Positions 1 through 7,791 of a stretch of DNA of 32,464 nt are shown here, piece by piece. Source of the DNA: Bacteroidota bacterium (GTDB lineage Bacteria > Bacteroidota > Bacteroidia > Flavobacteriales_C > GCA-002722245); contig JAPLEZ010000146.1 of NCBI GenBank assembly GCA_026390935.1, positions 1 to 32,464 on the forward strand, given 5' to 3'. Position 1 is the first letter of the stretch. Each line of letters starts with the position of its first letter. The notes beneath the pieces are model-generated. The model was not told the origin of the DNA. It did not search any database and saw nothing but the letters and a program-made list of their open reading frames with translations. The translations under genes and the position numbers were made by a program.

Positions 1-767
1 AATTTTGCAGGTTCTTCCAGCAAAGCCAAAGAAAGTAAATCAGTAGCAACTGCAACTGCAACTCCTTTTGAGTGCGCTGCGTCTACAAAGGGTTTGTAAT
101 TTTCAACTACTCCGTAAACGTTTGGATATTGCACCAAAGCACCGAAGAAAGTATCATCGATTTGGGTTGTTCTATAATCGCCTATAACCAGTTCAATGCC
201 TAAAACTTTAGTTCTTGCCTTTACAACATCAATCGTTTGAGGAAAGCATTTCTCATCAATAAAAAAAGTATTGGCATTTTTTTTCACGGCATCTCTGCTA
301 CGTGAATTCAGCAACATGATCATTGCTTCCGCTGCAGCAGTAGCTTCATCCAGCAATGATGCGTTGGCAATGTCCATACCTGTTAAATCCAAAACCATGG
401 TTTGGAAATTCAACAAAGCCTCCAGTCGGCCCTGTGCAATTTCAGCCTGATAAGGCGTGTAGGCAGTGTACCATCCCGGATTTTCAAAAACATTTCTCAA
501 AATAACCGGCGGCGTAATGCAGCCATAGTAGCCCAATCCGATGTACGATTTGTACAATTTGTTTTTATTGGCAACAGCAGTGATGTGGTTGAGGTATTCA
601 AACTCACTCATTGCTGCCGGCAAATTCAGTTTTTTTGGCAAACGAATGTGTTGCGGAACAATGTTGTTCACTAAATCTTCGGTAGAGCTTGCCCCTGTAA
701 GTGCTAGCATTTCATTGATATCAGCGGATGCGGAACCAATGTGTCTTTGTTGGAAAGTTGTTGCCAT
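1..767 (-). CDS. gcvP: Glycine dehydrogenase (decarboxylating), P protein of the glycine cleavage system, N-terminal part
   Basis: This gene runs off the left edge, so only the first 255 residues are visible. The translation begins MATTFQQRHIGSASADINEM and contains YIGLGYYGCITPPVILRNV and NPGWYTAYTPYQAEIAQGRL, which are hallmark segments of the N-terminal domain of GcvP. The P protein binds pyridoxal phosphate, decarboxylates glycine and passes the aminomethyl group to the lipoylated H protein. The PLP lysine lies in the C-terminal half, outside the window; full-length family members are about 950 residues. The start at 767 gives the usual short lead before the RHIG-like motif. A TAnnTTTG-type -7 box lies on the minus strand at 792-799. 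Identity is secure. Confidence 0.95.
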   Translation of the reverse strand, partial: MATTFQQRHIGSASADINEMLALTGASSTEDLVNNIVPQHIRLPKKLNLPAAMSEFEYLNHITAVANKNKLYKSYIGLGYYGCITPPVILRNVFENPGWYTAYTPYQAEIAQGRLEALLNFQTMVLDLTGMDIANASLLDEATAAAEAMIMLLNSRSRDAVKKNANTFFIDEKCFPQTIDVVKARTKVLGIELVIGDYRTTQIDDTFFGALVQYPNVYGVVENYKPFVDAAHSKGVAVAVATDLLSLALLEEPAK

Positions 768-791
768 AAAACGGATTGTTGAATAAGGCTA

Positions 792-799
792 CAAAATTA
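792..799 (-). promoter_or_regulatory. Candidate Bacteroidota -7 box for gcvP
   Basis: The minus strand reads TAATTTTG, which fits TAnnTTTG, the -7 element of the Bacteroidota housekeeping sigma factor. It lies 25 bp upstream of the gcvP start. I see no clear -33 TTG at the right distance, so this rests on the -7 match and its position. Confidence 0.35.
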
Positions 800-870
800 A
801 GGCTTTTGTTTGTGAAAGGGCAGTAAATACCGAACTCTTTTACAAGTTTTTATTCACTGGCATTGTTTCT

Positions 871-878
871 TATATTTG
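871..878 (+). promoter_or_regulatory. Candidate -7 box for the small secreted protein gene
   Basis: TATATTTG fits TAnnTTTG and lies 17 bp upstream of the ATG at 896, which implies a very short leader. No good -33 element is evident. Confidence 0.4.
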
Positions 879-895
879 GCGTATAAACAAAGAGA

Positions 896-1516
896 ATGAA
901 AAAGATTGCCTTCCTTTTATTAACAATATTACTGACCACCGAATTTGTGGCTGCGCAAGACAAAGTTGAATTACTCAGTGGAAAGGTCAAAAAAGGTATT
1001 GTTGATCATGAAACCGCTGAATACATATATTTCAAAAAGAAGGAAGGTGGTCTTGTTACAAGAATCAGCAAGGAAAGAATTTTTAGAGTTTTAAAATCAT
1101 CGGGCGACACGATGTATGTTTACCGACAAGATACTTTGTTGGAAGATGATTACAGCATTGCACAAATTGAAAAGCACATTCAAGGTCAAAACGAGGCGCG
1201 CAAATATTACAAACCTTGGAAAGCTGCCGTTGGCGGATTTTGTGTTGGTGGGGCAAGTGGTGTTTTGCCTTTGTTTTATGCCTTTATGCCGCCAGGTGTG
1301 TACATGGCGCTAATTGGCACTTGGACTATCAACGAAGATAACTTCATCGCATCTGATGAAACATTATTGTCAGATGAATATTTTGTGAATGGTTATGAGC
1401 TAGCTGCTAGAGGAAAAAAAATGAGATATGCTTTGGTGGGAAGTGTAACTGGTTTAGCTACGGGGATGATGATTATGTATATTGTTTATCCTTATAGAGG
1501 ACCGAGTACTTGGTAG
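896..1516 (+). CDS. Hypothetical secreted/membrane protein with signal peptide
   Basis: I do not recognise this 206-residue protein. It starts with a clear signal sequence, MKKIAFLLLTILLTTEFVAA, probably cleaved before QDKVELL. Residues about 20-100 are hydrophilic and beta-rich, with the feel of small Bacteroidota envelope proteins that read 'GKVKKGIV...YIYFKKKEGG...RIxxxxIFRV'. Two hydrophobic stretches follow, at about 110-142 and 178-198, suggesting that the C-terminal half sits in a membrane. It is transcribed divergently from gcvP and converges with hemL. A -7 box lies just upstream at 871-878. Nothing indicates a specific function. Confidence 0.7.
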   Translation: MKKIAFLLLTILLTTEFVAAQDKVELLSGKVKKGIVDHETAEYIYFKKKEGGLVTRISKERIFRVLKSSGDTMYVYRQDTLLEDDYSIAQIEKHIQGQNEARKYYKPWKAAVGGFCVGGASGVLPLFYAFMPPGVYMALIGTWTINEDNFIASDETLLSDEYFVNGYELAARGKKMRYALVGSVTGLATGMMIMYIVYPYRGPSTW

Positions 1517-1522
1517 TATTCT

Positions 1523-1569
1523 TTACTTTTTTCTTGATAAAAAAGTAACAAAAAATCAAGAGCTAAGAG
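1523..1569. repeat. Intergenic repeat-like hairpin downstream of the hypothetical gene
   Basis: Seven bases after the stop at 1516 is an inverted repeat, TTACTTTTTT (1523-1532) with AAAAAAGTAA (1539-1548). CTTGAT in its loop (1533-1538) can alternatively pair with ATCAAG at 1555-1560. A second arm, GAGCTAAGAG (1560-1569), matches CTCTTAGCTC at 1607-1616. From memory, similar 'aaaaaagtaacaaaaaatcaag' strings occur between genes in many Bacteroidota genomes; I cannot confirm this here. It could act as a terminator for the plus-strand gene. Confidence 0.45.
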
Positions 1570-1671
1570 ATGCTGCCACCTCACGAAAAGCCTTTCACAC
1601 GCTCGCCTCTTAGCTCGGGCCTTCGCACGAAGTTAGCGCCCATTTCCGGTGTCCATTCCCTAGAGTCCGTT

Positions 1672-1707
1672 ATTGCTTTAATTTTTGTACTCAAAAATTA
1701 AAGCAAT
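1672..1707. terminator. Perfect 16-bp stem-loop between convergent genes, possible terminator
   Basis: ATTGCTTTAATTTTTG (1672-1687) is followed by a TACT loop and its exact reverse complement (1692-1707). It lies 20 bp beyond the hemL stop codon and between convergent transcripts, a typical place for a bidirectional terminator. The stem is AT-rich and there is no strong U-tract after it, so it is not a classical Rho-independent terminator. Confidence 0.4.
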
Positions 1708-1727
1708 CCCTTAAACAAAAATGAATC

Positions 1728-3017
1728 TTACTTCATCGCCTTTTTAATTCCTACTTTAAAAATCTCAATTGTCTTTTTAATGTCGGCCGTGCTGTGTGCT
1801 GCAGAAATGAATCCTACTTCGTAGCCTGATGGCCCGAGATAAATTCCTTTTTCCAATAAAAATTTGTGCAATATTCTAAAGTGCTTCATCGATTTAGGAT
1901 CAATGTCGGCGGCAGATTTAATGTCCTTGTTTGAAAATCTCAACCAGAAAATAGATCCTACAGAAACCATTTTAAATGCCAGTTTTTCCTTAATAGCAAA
2001 TTTGTTGATTTCATCGCACAACATTTTTGTTTTTGCTTCCAGTGCTTTGTAAAATCCTTTTTTCAAACATTCGCTCAATTGAGCTTTTCCGGCGCTCATC
2101 GCCACCGGATTTCCGGATAGTGTTCCGGCTTGGTAAACCGGACCGTCGGGAGCGATTTCTCTCATGATTTTTGCGTTCGATCCATAAGCACCCACCGGCA
2201 TTCCGCCACCAATAATTTTTCCGTAAGTGATGATGTCGGGTTTGATGTTGTATAGTCCGGCAGCACCTTCAAACCCTACACGGAATCCACTTATTACTTC
2301 GTCGAAAATTAATAGTGCATGGTGTTTTTTTGTGATTTCACGTAAGCCTTGTAAATATTCTTTTCCTTGCAGTAAGAGTCCGTTATTGGCCGGAACAGGT
2401 TCAATGATGATACAAGCAATTTGGTTGTAATGTGTGGCAAAAGCTTTTTCAACAGCATTTAAATCGTTCAATGGAAGCACAATGGTTTCATTCGCGAAAG
2501 CTTCGGGAACACCTGCCGATGAAGAGGTTCCTAAGGTAGCCAATCCTGATCCTGCCTTTACCAAAAGATGATCGGCGTGACCGTGATAACAGCCTTCAAA
2601 TTTTATGATTTTGTCTTTTCCGGTATACCCGCGAGCGAGGCGTATGGCCGACATTACCGCTTCGGTTCCTGAACTTACGAAACGCAATTTTTCAATGAAG
2701 CGATTGTTCTTGATGATCAATTCAGCCAATTCGTTTTCCTGCACTGTTGGCGCACCAAACGATAAACCGTTGGTCACCGATTTTTGCACTGCTTTCACCA
2801 CTGAAGTTGGCGCATGACCTAAAATTAGCGGACCCCATGAGCAGCAATAATCAATGAATTTATTTCCATCGATGTCATAAATTTTGGATCCCTTTCCTTT
2901 CGCAATAAATAGCGGGTCGCCATCTACCGAACCGAAAGCCCGCACAGGGGAATTCACTCCACCAGGAAAAAATGTTTTTGCTTTTTTAAATGCTGCTGCT
3001 GATTTTTTTGTTTTCAT
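1728..3017 (-). CDS. hemL: Glutamate-1-semialdehyde 2,1-aminomutase
   Basis: This is a PLP enzyme of the class III aminotransferase fold. It converts glutamate-1-semialdehyde to 5-aminolevulinate, the last step of the C5 route into haem. The 429 residues match the family's usual length. Visible marks are FPGGVNSPVRAF near the N-terminus, RFVSSGTEAVMSAIRLARGY at 112-131 (PLP phosphate pocket), FDEVISGFR at 238-246, and DIITYGKIIGGGMPVGAYG with the Schiff-base lysine at about K267. The start lies 8 bp after the stop of the MBL hydrolase gene, so it probably closes a four-gene transcript that begins at 5657. No other haem gene is adjacent. Confidence 0.96.
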   Translation of the reverse strand: MKTKKSAAAFKKAKTFFPGGVNSPVRAFGSVDGDPLFIAKGKGSKIYDIDGNKFIDYCCSWGPLILGHAPTSVVKAVQKSVTNGLSFGAPTVQENELAELIIKNNRFIEKLRFVSSGTEAVMSAIRLARGYTGKDKIIKFEGCYHGHADHLLVKAGSGLATLGTSSSAGVPEAFANETIVLPLNDLNAVEKAFATHYNQIACIIIEPVPANNGLLLQGKEYLQGLREITKKHHALLIFDEVISGFRVGFEGAAGLYNIKPDIITYGKIIGGGMPVGAYGSNAKIMREIAPDGPVYQAGTLSGNPVAMSAGKAQLSECLKKGFYKALEAKTKMLCDEINKFAIKEKLAFKMVSVGSIFWLRFSNKDIKSAADIDPKSMKHFRILHKFLLEKGIYLGPSGYEVGFISAAHSTADIKKTIEIFKVGIKKAMK

Positions 3018-3025
3018 GTGTAGCG

Positions 3026-3664
3026 TTATTTGACGAATGGATTGTTCTTTTTTTCGAAACCAATATTTGTTGAATCGCCGTGTCCAGGAAATACTTCGTA
3101 ACCATCGGGCAAGGTGAATAATTTTTCTTTGATGCTTTTTACCAAAATGTTCATGTCGCCAAAGGGCAAATCGGTGCGACCAACACTCATTTGAAAAAGA
3201 ACATCACCGCCAATGACAAAGCCATCTTCATGACTAACAAAAGCAAGATGTCCAGGCGCGTGTCCGGGAACAAATAGAATATCCAATTTTGATTTTCCAA
3301 AAGTAATCACGTCGCCTTCTTCCAGAAAAATTTCAATTTCGGGAGAAGGATTGCAATTGATGCCGTATTGTTTTCCCCATAGCGGAGAGCCTTGTAAAAT
3401 GGGCTTTTCCAACTTGTTGGCTTCTAACTTTAATTTGAATTTATCGGCTATCATTCCATTGCCTAAAATGTGATCAATGTGGCAATGTGTGTTGAGTAAA
3501 TGAACTGGTTTTAGGTTGTTGTCGCTGATAAATTTAAGCAGCATTTTTTCTTCGCTGCTGGTGTAGCAACCCGGATCAATGATGACACATTCTTTTGTTT
3601 CATCAAAAAGGATGTAGGTGTTTTCGTAAAAAGGATTGAAAGCGAAACCTTGAATTTGAATCAT
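3026..3664 (-). CDS. MBL-fold metallo-hydrolase (glyoxalase II-like)
   Basis: This 212-residue protein belongs to the metallo-beta-lactamase superfamily, in the single-domain glyoxalase II/YcbL-like group. The zinc motif THCHIDH has H60, H62, D64 and H65. Further ligands are expected in GHAPGHLAF, in GGDVLF and in the terminal FPGHGDST. It lacks the C-terminal helical substrate domain of classical GloB, so the substrate may be a different thioester or a persulfide; this is inference. It lies between the DUF2079 gene (37 bp gap) and hemL (8 bp gap) in an apparent operon. Family assignment is solid; substrate is unknown. Confidence 0.88.
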   Translation of the reverse strand: MIQIQGFAFNPFYENTYILFDETKECVIIDPGCYTSSEEKMLLKFISDNNLKPVHLLNTHCHIDHILGNGMIADKFKLKLEANKLEKPILQGSPLWGKQYGINCNPSPEIEIFLEEGDVITFGKSKLDILFVPGHAPGHLAFVSHEDGFVIGGDVLFQMSVGRTDLPFGDMNILVKSIKEKLFTLPDGYEVFPGHGDSTNIGFEKKNNPFVK

Positions 3665-3701
3665 GATGCAAATAAATTTTCAAGAGGTAAAAATAAGTAT
3701 T

Positions 3702-5189
3702 TCATTGGATGGAATGCTGTCTTTGCAAAACTAAAAACGTGTCTTTTTTCTCGTAGTATATTTTCCATTCTTTGCTCGATAATAATTTTTTTAATTTTTC
3801 ATCGTAGGCTTTTTGATCCAATGGATATTTGTTGGTTTCGGCGGTAAAAAGAAATATGAATTTCGCATTTCCTATATGTGGGTATAAATACACAGTATCG
3901 TGGTTGCACAAATGCGGTACCAGCATGTTTTGTGCACTAATGCTGGAGTTTTCGGGAATAGAATCTAAAATAGGTTGCAGGTCTTTTAGTGTTTGTATGG
4001 TTACGTAATGTCGTTTTTCGTAAAATTTTACAAGAGTAGGCTGATACCATATTGATTTGCGCTTGTCGAGAGATTTGAAGTTGAAAGCATGTGTACTTAT
4101 TGCAAGTACACTTACGAAAATAATTTGCTTTTTTATAGTATTGAAACGCAGCGCAGCATCTATAATAGCGAAACTTAAAATCGGTGCAAATTCAATGGAA
4201 TACTGATAATTAATTCCGTGTAAAAAGGGGTCATTCGACAAAAGATTTTGCGCATAAATGGGCAGCAGCATTATGAGGTAGTATGGTCGGAAAAGAATAG
4301 CCAGTCCGCCCGACGCCAACACCATCATATGCAATTCTCCTTTAATTCCGAAAGTATCAGGGTTGTTTGAAAAGCTCTCAAATAACAGAGAAAAAACATA
4401 GGCTGGTCGGGTAAACAGGGTAGCTATAATTTCGCTTAAAGAATTTCCTAAATGGCTGTATCGGTCTAAATGATTGGCGACAGGACCATTGCTTAATGAA
4501 GGCATAACGACTTTGATGATCAGCACAAAGTAAATCAGCACGAATACAACTATTGGAATTTCAAATTGGAAATATTTTTTAAAGTTTTTATAGCCGCCTT
4601 TGAACATCAATCCAATGAAAATAAATGCCAGCCAAAGGGCCATGTTTTCTTTTGAAATCAAAATTATAAAGGTGAAAAGCAACACCATTTTTTTGTTGCA
4701 TTTTTCGTAGTGGTACAAAAGCCAGGGCACAAACATGGCACCAACTACATTGTTGTGAAAATCATGGGCCAGTGCGGAATAGATCCCCCAGATTCCAAAA
4801 AATTGCACAAGCATAATAATGGGGAAATTTTTGTTTTCGCTTTTCAGTTGCGCATACTTATAAACGCCCCATCCCCCAAAAAGAACGGACGCAATTTGAA
4901 GGATCAAAAAAGTCCATGATCCAAAGAGATAATACAGCGGAGTATATAAAATGGTGATGGGTGAAAAATGATCGTTCAAAAAACTAAATTCTTTGCCTTC
5001 CAGCCATATGGTGCAATTCGGCATTTGGAATTTTGAGAGGTAATGAAGGATTTGATTGAAAACACCCAAATCTAAACCGAAGGTTCGCAGGTTATAGTGA
5101 TTGGGCAAAGAAATGGCAGAGAAAATAAGTCCGAAAAAAAGGAAAATGTAAATGACTAAACGTGATTTTTTGTGATTTACTTTTTCCAT
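3702..5189 (-). CDS. DUF2079 family polytopic membrane protein
   Basis: The 495-residue protein has about ten hydrophobic segments from residue ~10 to ~370, then a soluble C-terminal part. The N-terminal signature fits DUF2079: LRTFGLDLGVFNQILHYLS, then LNDHFSPITILYTPLYYLFG. DUF2079 proteins resemble GT-C membrane glycosyltransferases. The acidic residue in the DLG segment and the DHFSP motif sit where GT-C enzymes carry first-loop functional residues, so a lipid-linked sugar transferase role is possible but unproven. It starts 6 bp after the stop of the phosphatase-like gene and is probably cotranscribed with it. Confidence 0.8.
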   Translation of the reverse strand: MEKVNHKKSRLVIYIFLFFGLIFSAISLPNHYNLRTFGLDLGVFNQILHYLSKFQMPNCTIWLEGKEFSFLNDHFSPITILYTPLYYLFGSWTFLILQIASVLFGGWGVYKYAQLKSENKNFPIIMLVQFFGIWGIYSALAHDFHNNVVGAMFVPWLLYHYEKCNKKMVLLFTFIILISKENMALWLAFIFIGLMFKGGYKNFKKYFQFEIPIVVFVLIYFVLIIKVVMPSLSNGPVANHLDRYSHLGNSLSEIIATLFTRPAYVFSLLFESFSNNPDTFGIKGELHMMVLASGGLAILFRPYYLIMLLPIYAQNLLSNDPFLHGINYQYSIEFAPILSFAIIDAALRFNTIKKQIIFVSVLAISTHAFNFKSLDKRKSIWYQPTLVKFYEKRHYVTIQTLKDLQPILDSIPENSSISAQNMLVPHLCNHDTVYLYPHIGNAKFIFLFTAETNKYPLDQKAYDEKLKKLLSSKEWKIYYEKKDTFLVLQRQHSIQ

Positions 5190-5195
5190 GAGGGA

Positions 5196-5657
5196 TTAAA
5201 AGTAAGGAAAATTACTTTTGATAAATTCTATTGCTTCGTCAATGAACATTTGCCAGTTGTGATCGGGCATCCAGATGTTGGTAATGAAATTTTCTATTTC
5301 ACTTTCTTCTATTTTTTGGATAGAAAATAAGTAGAGTGCTGCAAAAACGGAAGCGCGATAATTGGCTGCACAGTGCACTAAAACTTTTTTATTTTCATTC
5401 TCTTTCATTTTTTCAAAGAAGAGGATGAAGTCGGGAATTGTAGGATTGTCAAATAATACAGGAATATGAAAATATTTGATATTGAGTTTTTCGACGAAAA
5501 ATTTTTCGTTTGGAAGAGAATAATCTTGATCAGATAATCCAAGATTTATGATGATAGAAAAATTTTCGTTCGCAATATTTTGTAGTTGAGCTTCGCTGGG
5601 TTGACCAGAGCAGGAGAGGGATTCGGAGACTTGGTGAAAATTGATAATGTCGGACAT
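5196..5657 (-). CDS. Protein tyrosine phosphatase-like protein (DUF442-type, CX4R motif)
   Basis: This 153-residue protein resembles the small phosphatase-like domain of the DUF442/beta-lactamase-hydrolase-like family. Near the N-terminus SESLSCSGQPSEAQLQNIA is typical of that group. IIINLGL follows, and the P-loop is VHCAANYRAS with C96 and R101. The Cys-Arg spacing is four rather than the canonical five residues of tyrosine phosphatases, as in other DUF442 proteins. An aspartate general acid is not obvious; the D70/D76 region is a candidate. It leads the presumed transcript through DUF2079, MBL hydrolase and hemL. Substrate is unknown. Confidence 0.75.
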   Translation of the reverse strand: MSDIINFHQVSESLSCSGQPSEAQLQNIANENFSIIINLGLSDQDYSLPNEKFFVEKLNIKYFHIPVLFDNPTIPDFILFFEKMKENENKKVLVHCAANYRASVFAALYLFSIQKIEESEIENFITNIWMPDHNWQMFIDEAIEFIKSNFPYF

Positions 5658-6022
5658 GATGTAAATTTAGGTATTCTTCTTCACGCTCGCTCCGTGAAGT
5701 TTTCAACTTCGCGGAATCTTTTCTTCAAGAATTTTTCTTGGTGAATAGAAAAGAAGCTGAAAGCTTCAAGAAAAGATTCCGTTAAGTTCGCTTCGCTAAA
5801 CTTAACGGAGGGGGGAGCATTTTTTCGGCATCGCTTCGTGAAGTTTAGCGAAGCTAACTTCGCGAAATAACGTATCTACTTGGAAGTTTTCAACTTCCTT
5901 TTTCTGAAAGAAAAAAAAATTAAGATTATTCGGGATGTTCCTCTTCGAGGAAAGAAGCTGAAAGCTTCTAAGTGCGTTTGTAAAATCACCAAGTTCGCTG
6001 CGCTAAACTTGGTGAGGCCGGG
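5658..6022. repeat. Gene-free spacer packed with short palindromes
   Basis: This 365-bp stretch has no credible gene and consists largely of inverted repeats. A 20-bp core, AAGTTCGCTTCGCTAAACTT, occurs at 5785-5804 and, with one change, at 5991-6010. An inverted one-mismatch copy lies at 5841-5860. Each has its own flanking stem: CCGTTAAGTT/AACTTAACGG (5780-5809), CGTGAAGTT/AACTTCGCG (5837-5864), CACCAAGTT/AACTTGGTG (5987-6014). Smaller hairpins include CTTCACG/CGTGAAG (5679-5699), GAAGTT-TTC-AACTTC (5696-5710, 5883-5897) and GAAGCT/AGCTTC (5753-5768, 5954-5968). A 14-bp pair, 5712-5725 with 5769-5782, encloses some of them. This looks like a REP-type or attenuator cluster. Confidence 0.75.
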
Positions 6023-6244
6023 TTATTTTATTTTCAGGAAATATCCTCTATATGAATAATCAGGATCGCTTAATTTCCATTTTTGTTGACATGTATCACA
6101 TTGATAAATATGTTCTTGGTTCTTAAATTCAATAAAATTCATTTTAGACCTTCCAAGTTTTTTAGTGAGAAGCGTGTCAAAAATTAACCAATCATTCTCA
6201 CTTGAAAATGATTGGTATTCATCAGTAAAACAATCACTACACAT
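6023..6244 (-). CDS. Small hypothetical protein with a zinc-ribbon-like pair of CxxC motifs
   Basis: This 73-residue protein has Cys pairs at C2/C5 (MCSDC) and C49/C52 (YQCDTCQQKW), a spacing that would fit a zinc ribbon. No enzymatic motif is present. The start lies 17 bp after the gpmI stop on the same strand, so it is probably cotranscribed with gpmI and the upstream histidine kinase. I do not recognise a named family. The paired Cys motifs and operon position favour a real gene over a chance frame. Confidence 0.65.
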   Translation of the reverse strand: MCSDCFTDEYQSFSSENDWLIFDTLLTKKLGRSKMNFIEFKNQEHIYQCDTCQQKWKLSDPDYSYRGYFLKIK

Positions 6245-6261
6245 TTTTAATCAAATAATTT

Positions 6262-7779
6262 TCACACCAACACTTCCCCCGTCATATCCTTCGGAATTTC
6301 CACCTCCATCATTTTCAAAATAGTTGGAGCGATATCTCCCAACTTTCCGTTTTTGATTTGTTTGTAATCCTTGTCGATTAAGAAACATGGAACAGGATTC
6401 GTTGTGTGAGCTGTATTCGGTGATCCATCAGCATTGATCACATAGTCAGCGTTACCGTGATCGGCGATGATGATGAATGAAAAACCTTGTTTTGATCCAC
6501 ATTCCACCACTTGTTTTACGCAAGAGTCAACAGTTTCAACTGCTTTAACTACCGCTTCGTAAACTCCGGTGTGGCCCACCATATCAGGGTTGGCGAAGTT
6601 TAAGCACATGAAGTCATCTACGCCTTTGTTCAGTTGTGCGCATACTTTATCTGTTAATTCTTGCGCACTCATTTCTGGTTGCAAATCATAGGTTGCAACT
6701 TTAGGTGAAGCAGCCATAATGCGGGTTTCTCCCTTGAAAGGTTCTTCTCTTCCGCCGGAGAAAAAGAAAGTAACGTGAGGATATTTTTCAGTTTCGGCAG
6801 CACGGATTTGATTTTTGCTGGCTTTCTCCAAAGCTTCTCCCATAGTCATGGTGAGATTGTCTTTTTCGTAAATTACATGTACCCCTTTGAAAGCCTCGTC
6901 GTAGCGAGCCATAGTAACATAATACAAATTCATTTTGTACATGTTTTGTTCGTGGAAATCTTGCTGACTCAAAGCCTGCGTGATTTCTCTGCAACGGTCG
7001 GTGCGGAAGTTAAAACAAATCACTACATCACCTTCTTTGATGGTGGCAGTTGCTTGTCCGGAAGCATTAGTAATTACAGTAGGTTTAACGAATTCATCGG
7101 TTTCATTTTTGGCATAAGAAGCTTTCATCGCTTCAACTGGATCAGCGAAATGTTCGCCTGTTCCATGCACCAATAAATCATAAGCCATTTTAACGCGTTC
7201 CCAACGTTTGTCGCGATCCATAGCGTAATATCTTCCGCACAAGGAAGCAATTTTCGCGTTTGTTTTTTTGATGTACTCTTGTAATTCTGTTACGTAACCC
7301 AATCCGCTTTTAGGATCCACATCACGTCCATCGGTAAAAGCATGAATAAATACGTCTTTTACACCTTCAGTGGTGGCCATGTCGCACAAAGCGTATAGGT
7401 GTTTTTGGGAAGAATGCACACCACCTTCGGAAATCAATCCTAATAAATGCACTGCTTTATTTTTGTCTTTGGCTTCTTTGAAAGCGGCTTTCAAAACAGG
7501 ATTGGAGAAAAAAGATTTGTCACGCACTGCAACATTGATTCTTACTAAGTCCTGGTACACAATGCGTCCGGCGCCAATATTTAAGTGACCCACTTCCGAG
7601 TTACCCATTTGTCCTTCAGGCAATCCAACTTCTTCGCCACTAGTGATCAATTCAGAGTTTGGGTGATTGGTATACAATGAATCCACAAATGGAGTATTCG
7701 CATTGAAAATAGCATCAGACTTGGTGTGATCGCCTTTTCCCCAGCCATCCATGATAATAAGAGCAACTTTTTTAGACAT
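6262..7779 (-). CDS. gpmI: 2,3-bisphosphoglycerate-independent phosphoglycerate mutase
   Basis: This enzyme interconverts 3- and 2-phosphoglycerate in glycolysis/gluconeogenesis. It belongs to the alkaline phosphatase superfamily and uses two Mn2+ ions. The 505 residues match the family length of about 510. The N-terminal IIMDGWG contains metal ligand D11, and GNSEVGHLNIGAGR contains the phosphorylated serine S61. HAFTDGRDVDP, GRYYAMDRDKRWER, FNFRTDR, FFFSGGREEPF and the C-terminal IADHGNAD plus NTAHTTNPVP are also present. It starts 12 bp after the histidine kinase stop, so the two genes are likely transcribed together. Confidence 0.97.
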   Translation of the reverse strand: MSKKVALIIMDGWGKGDHTKSDAIFNANTPFVDSLYTNHPNSELITSGEEVGLPEGQMGNSEVGHLNIGAGRIVYQDLVRINVAVRDKSFFSNPVLKAAFKEAKDKNKAVHLLGLISEGGVHSSQKHLYALCDMATTEGVKDVFIHAFTDGRDVDPKSGLGYVTELQEYIKKTNAKIASLCGRYYAMDRDKRWERVKMAYDLLVHGTGEHFADPVEAMKASYAKNETDEFVKPTVITNASGQATATIKEGDVVICFNFRTDRCREITQALSQQDFHEQNMYKMNLYYVTMARYDEAFKGVHVIYEKDNLTMTMGEALEKASKNQIRAAETEKYPHVTFFFSGGREEPFKGETRIMAASPKVATYDLQPEMSAQELTDKVCAQLNKGVDDFMCLNFANPDMVGHTGVYEAVVKAVETVDSCVKQVVECGSKQGFSFIIIADHGNADYVINADGSPNTAHTTNPVPCFLIDKDYKQIKNGKLGDIAPTILKMMEVEIPKDMTGEVLV

Positions 7780-7791
7780 ATATTTTAGTTT

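Noticed and set aside
5658-6022. Possible CRISPR array because of repeated 20-bp units
   Set aside because: Only three copies exist, one is inverted, spacing is irregular, and no cas gene is present. The units are palindromic with varying flanks.
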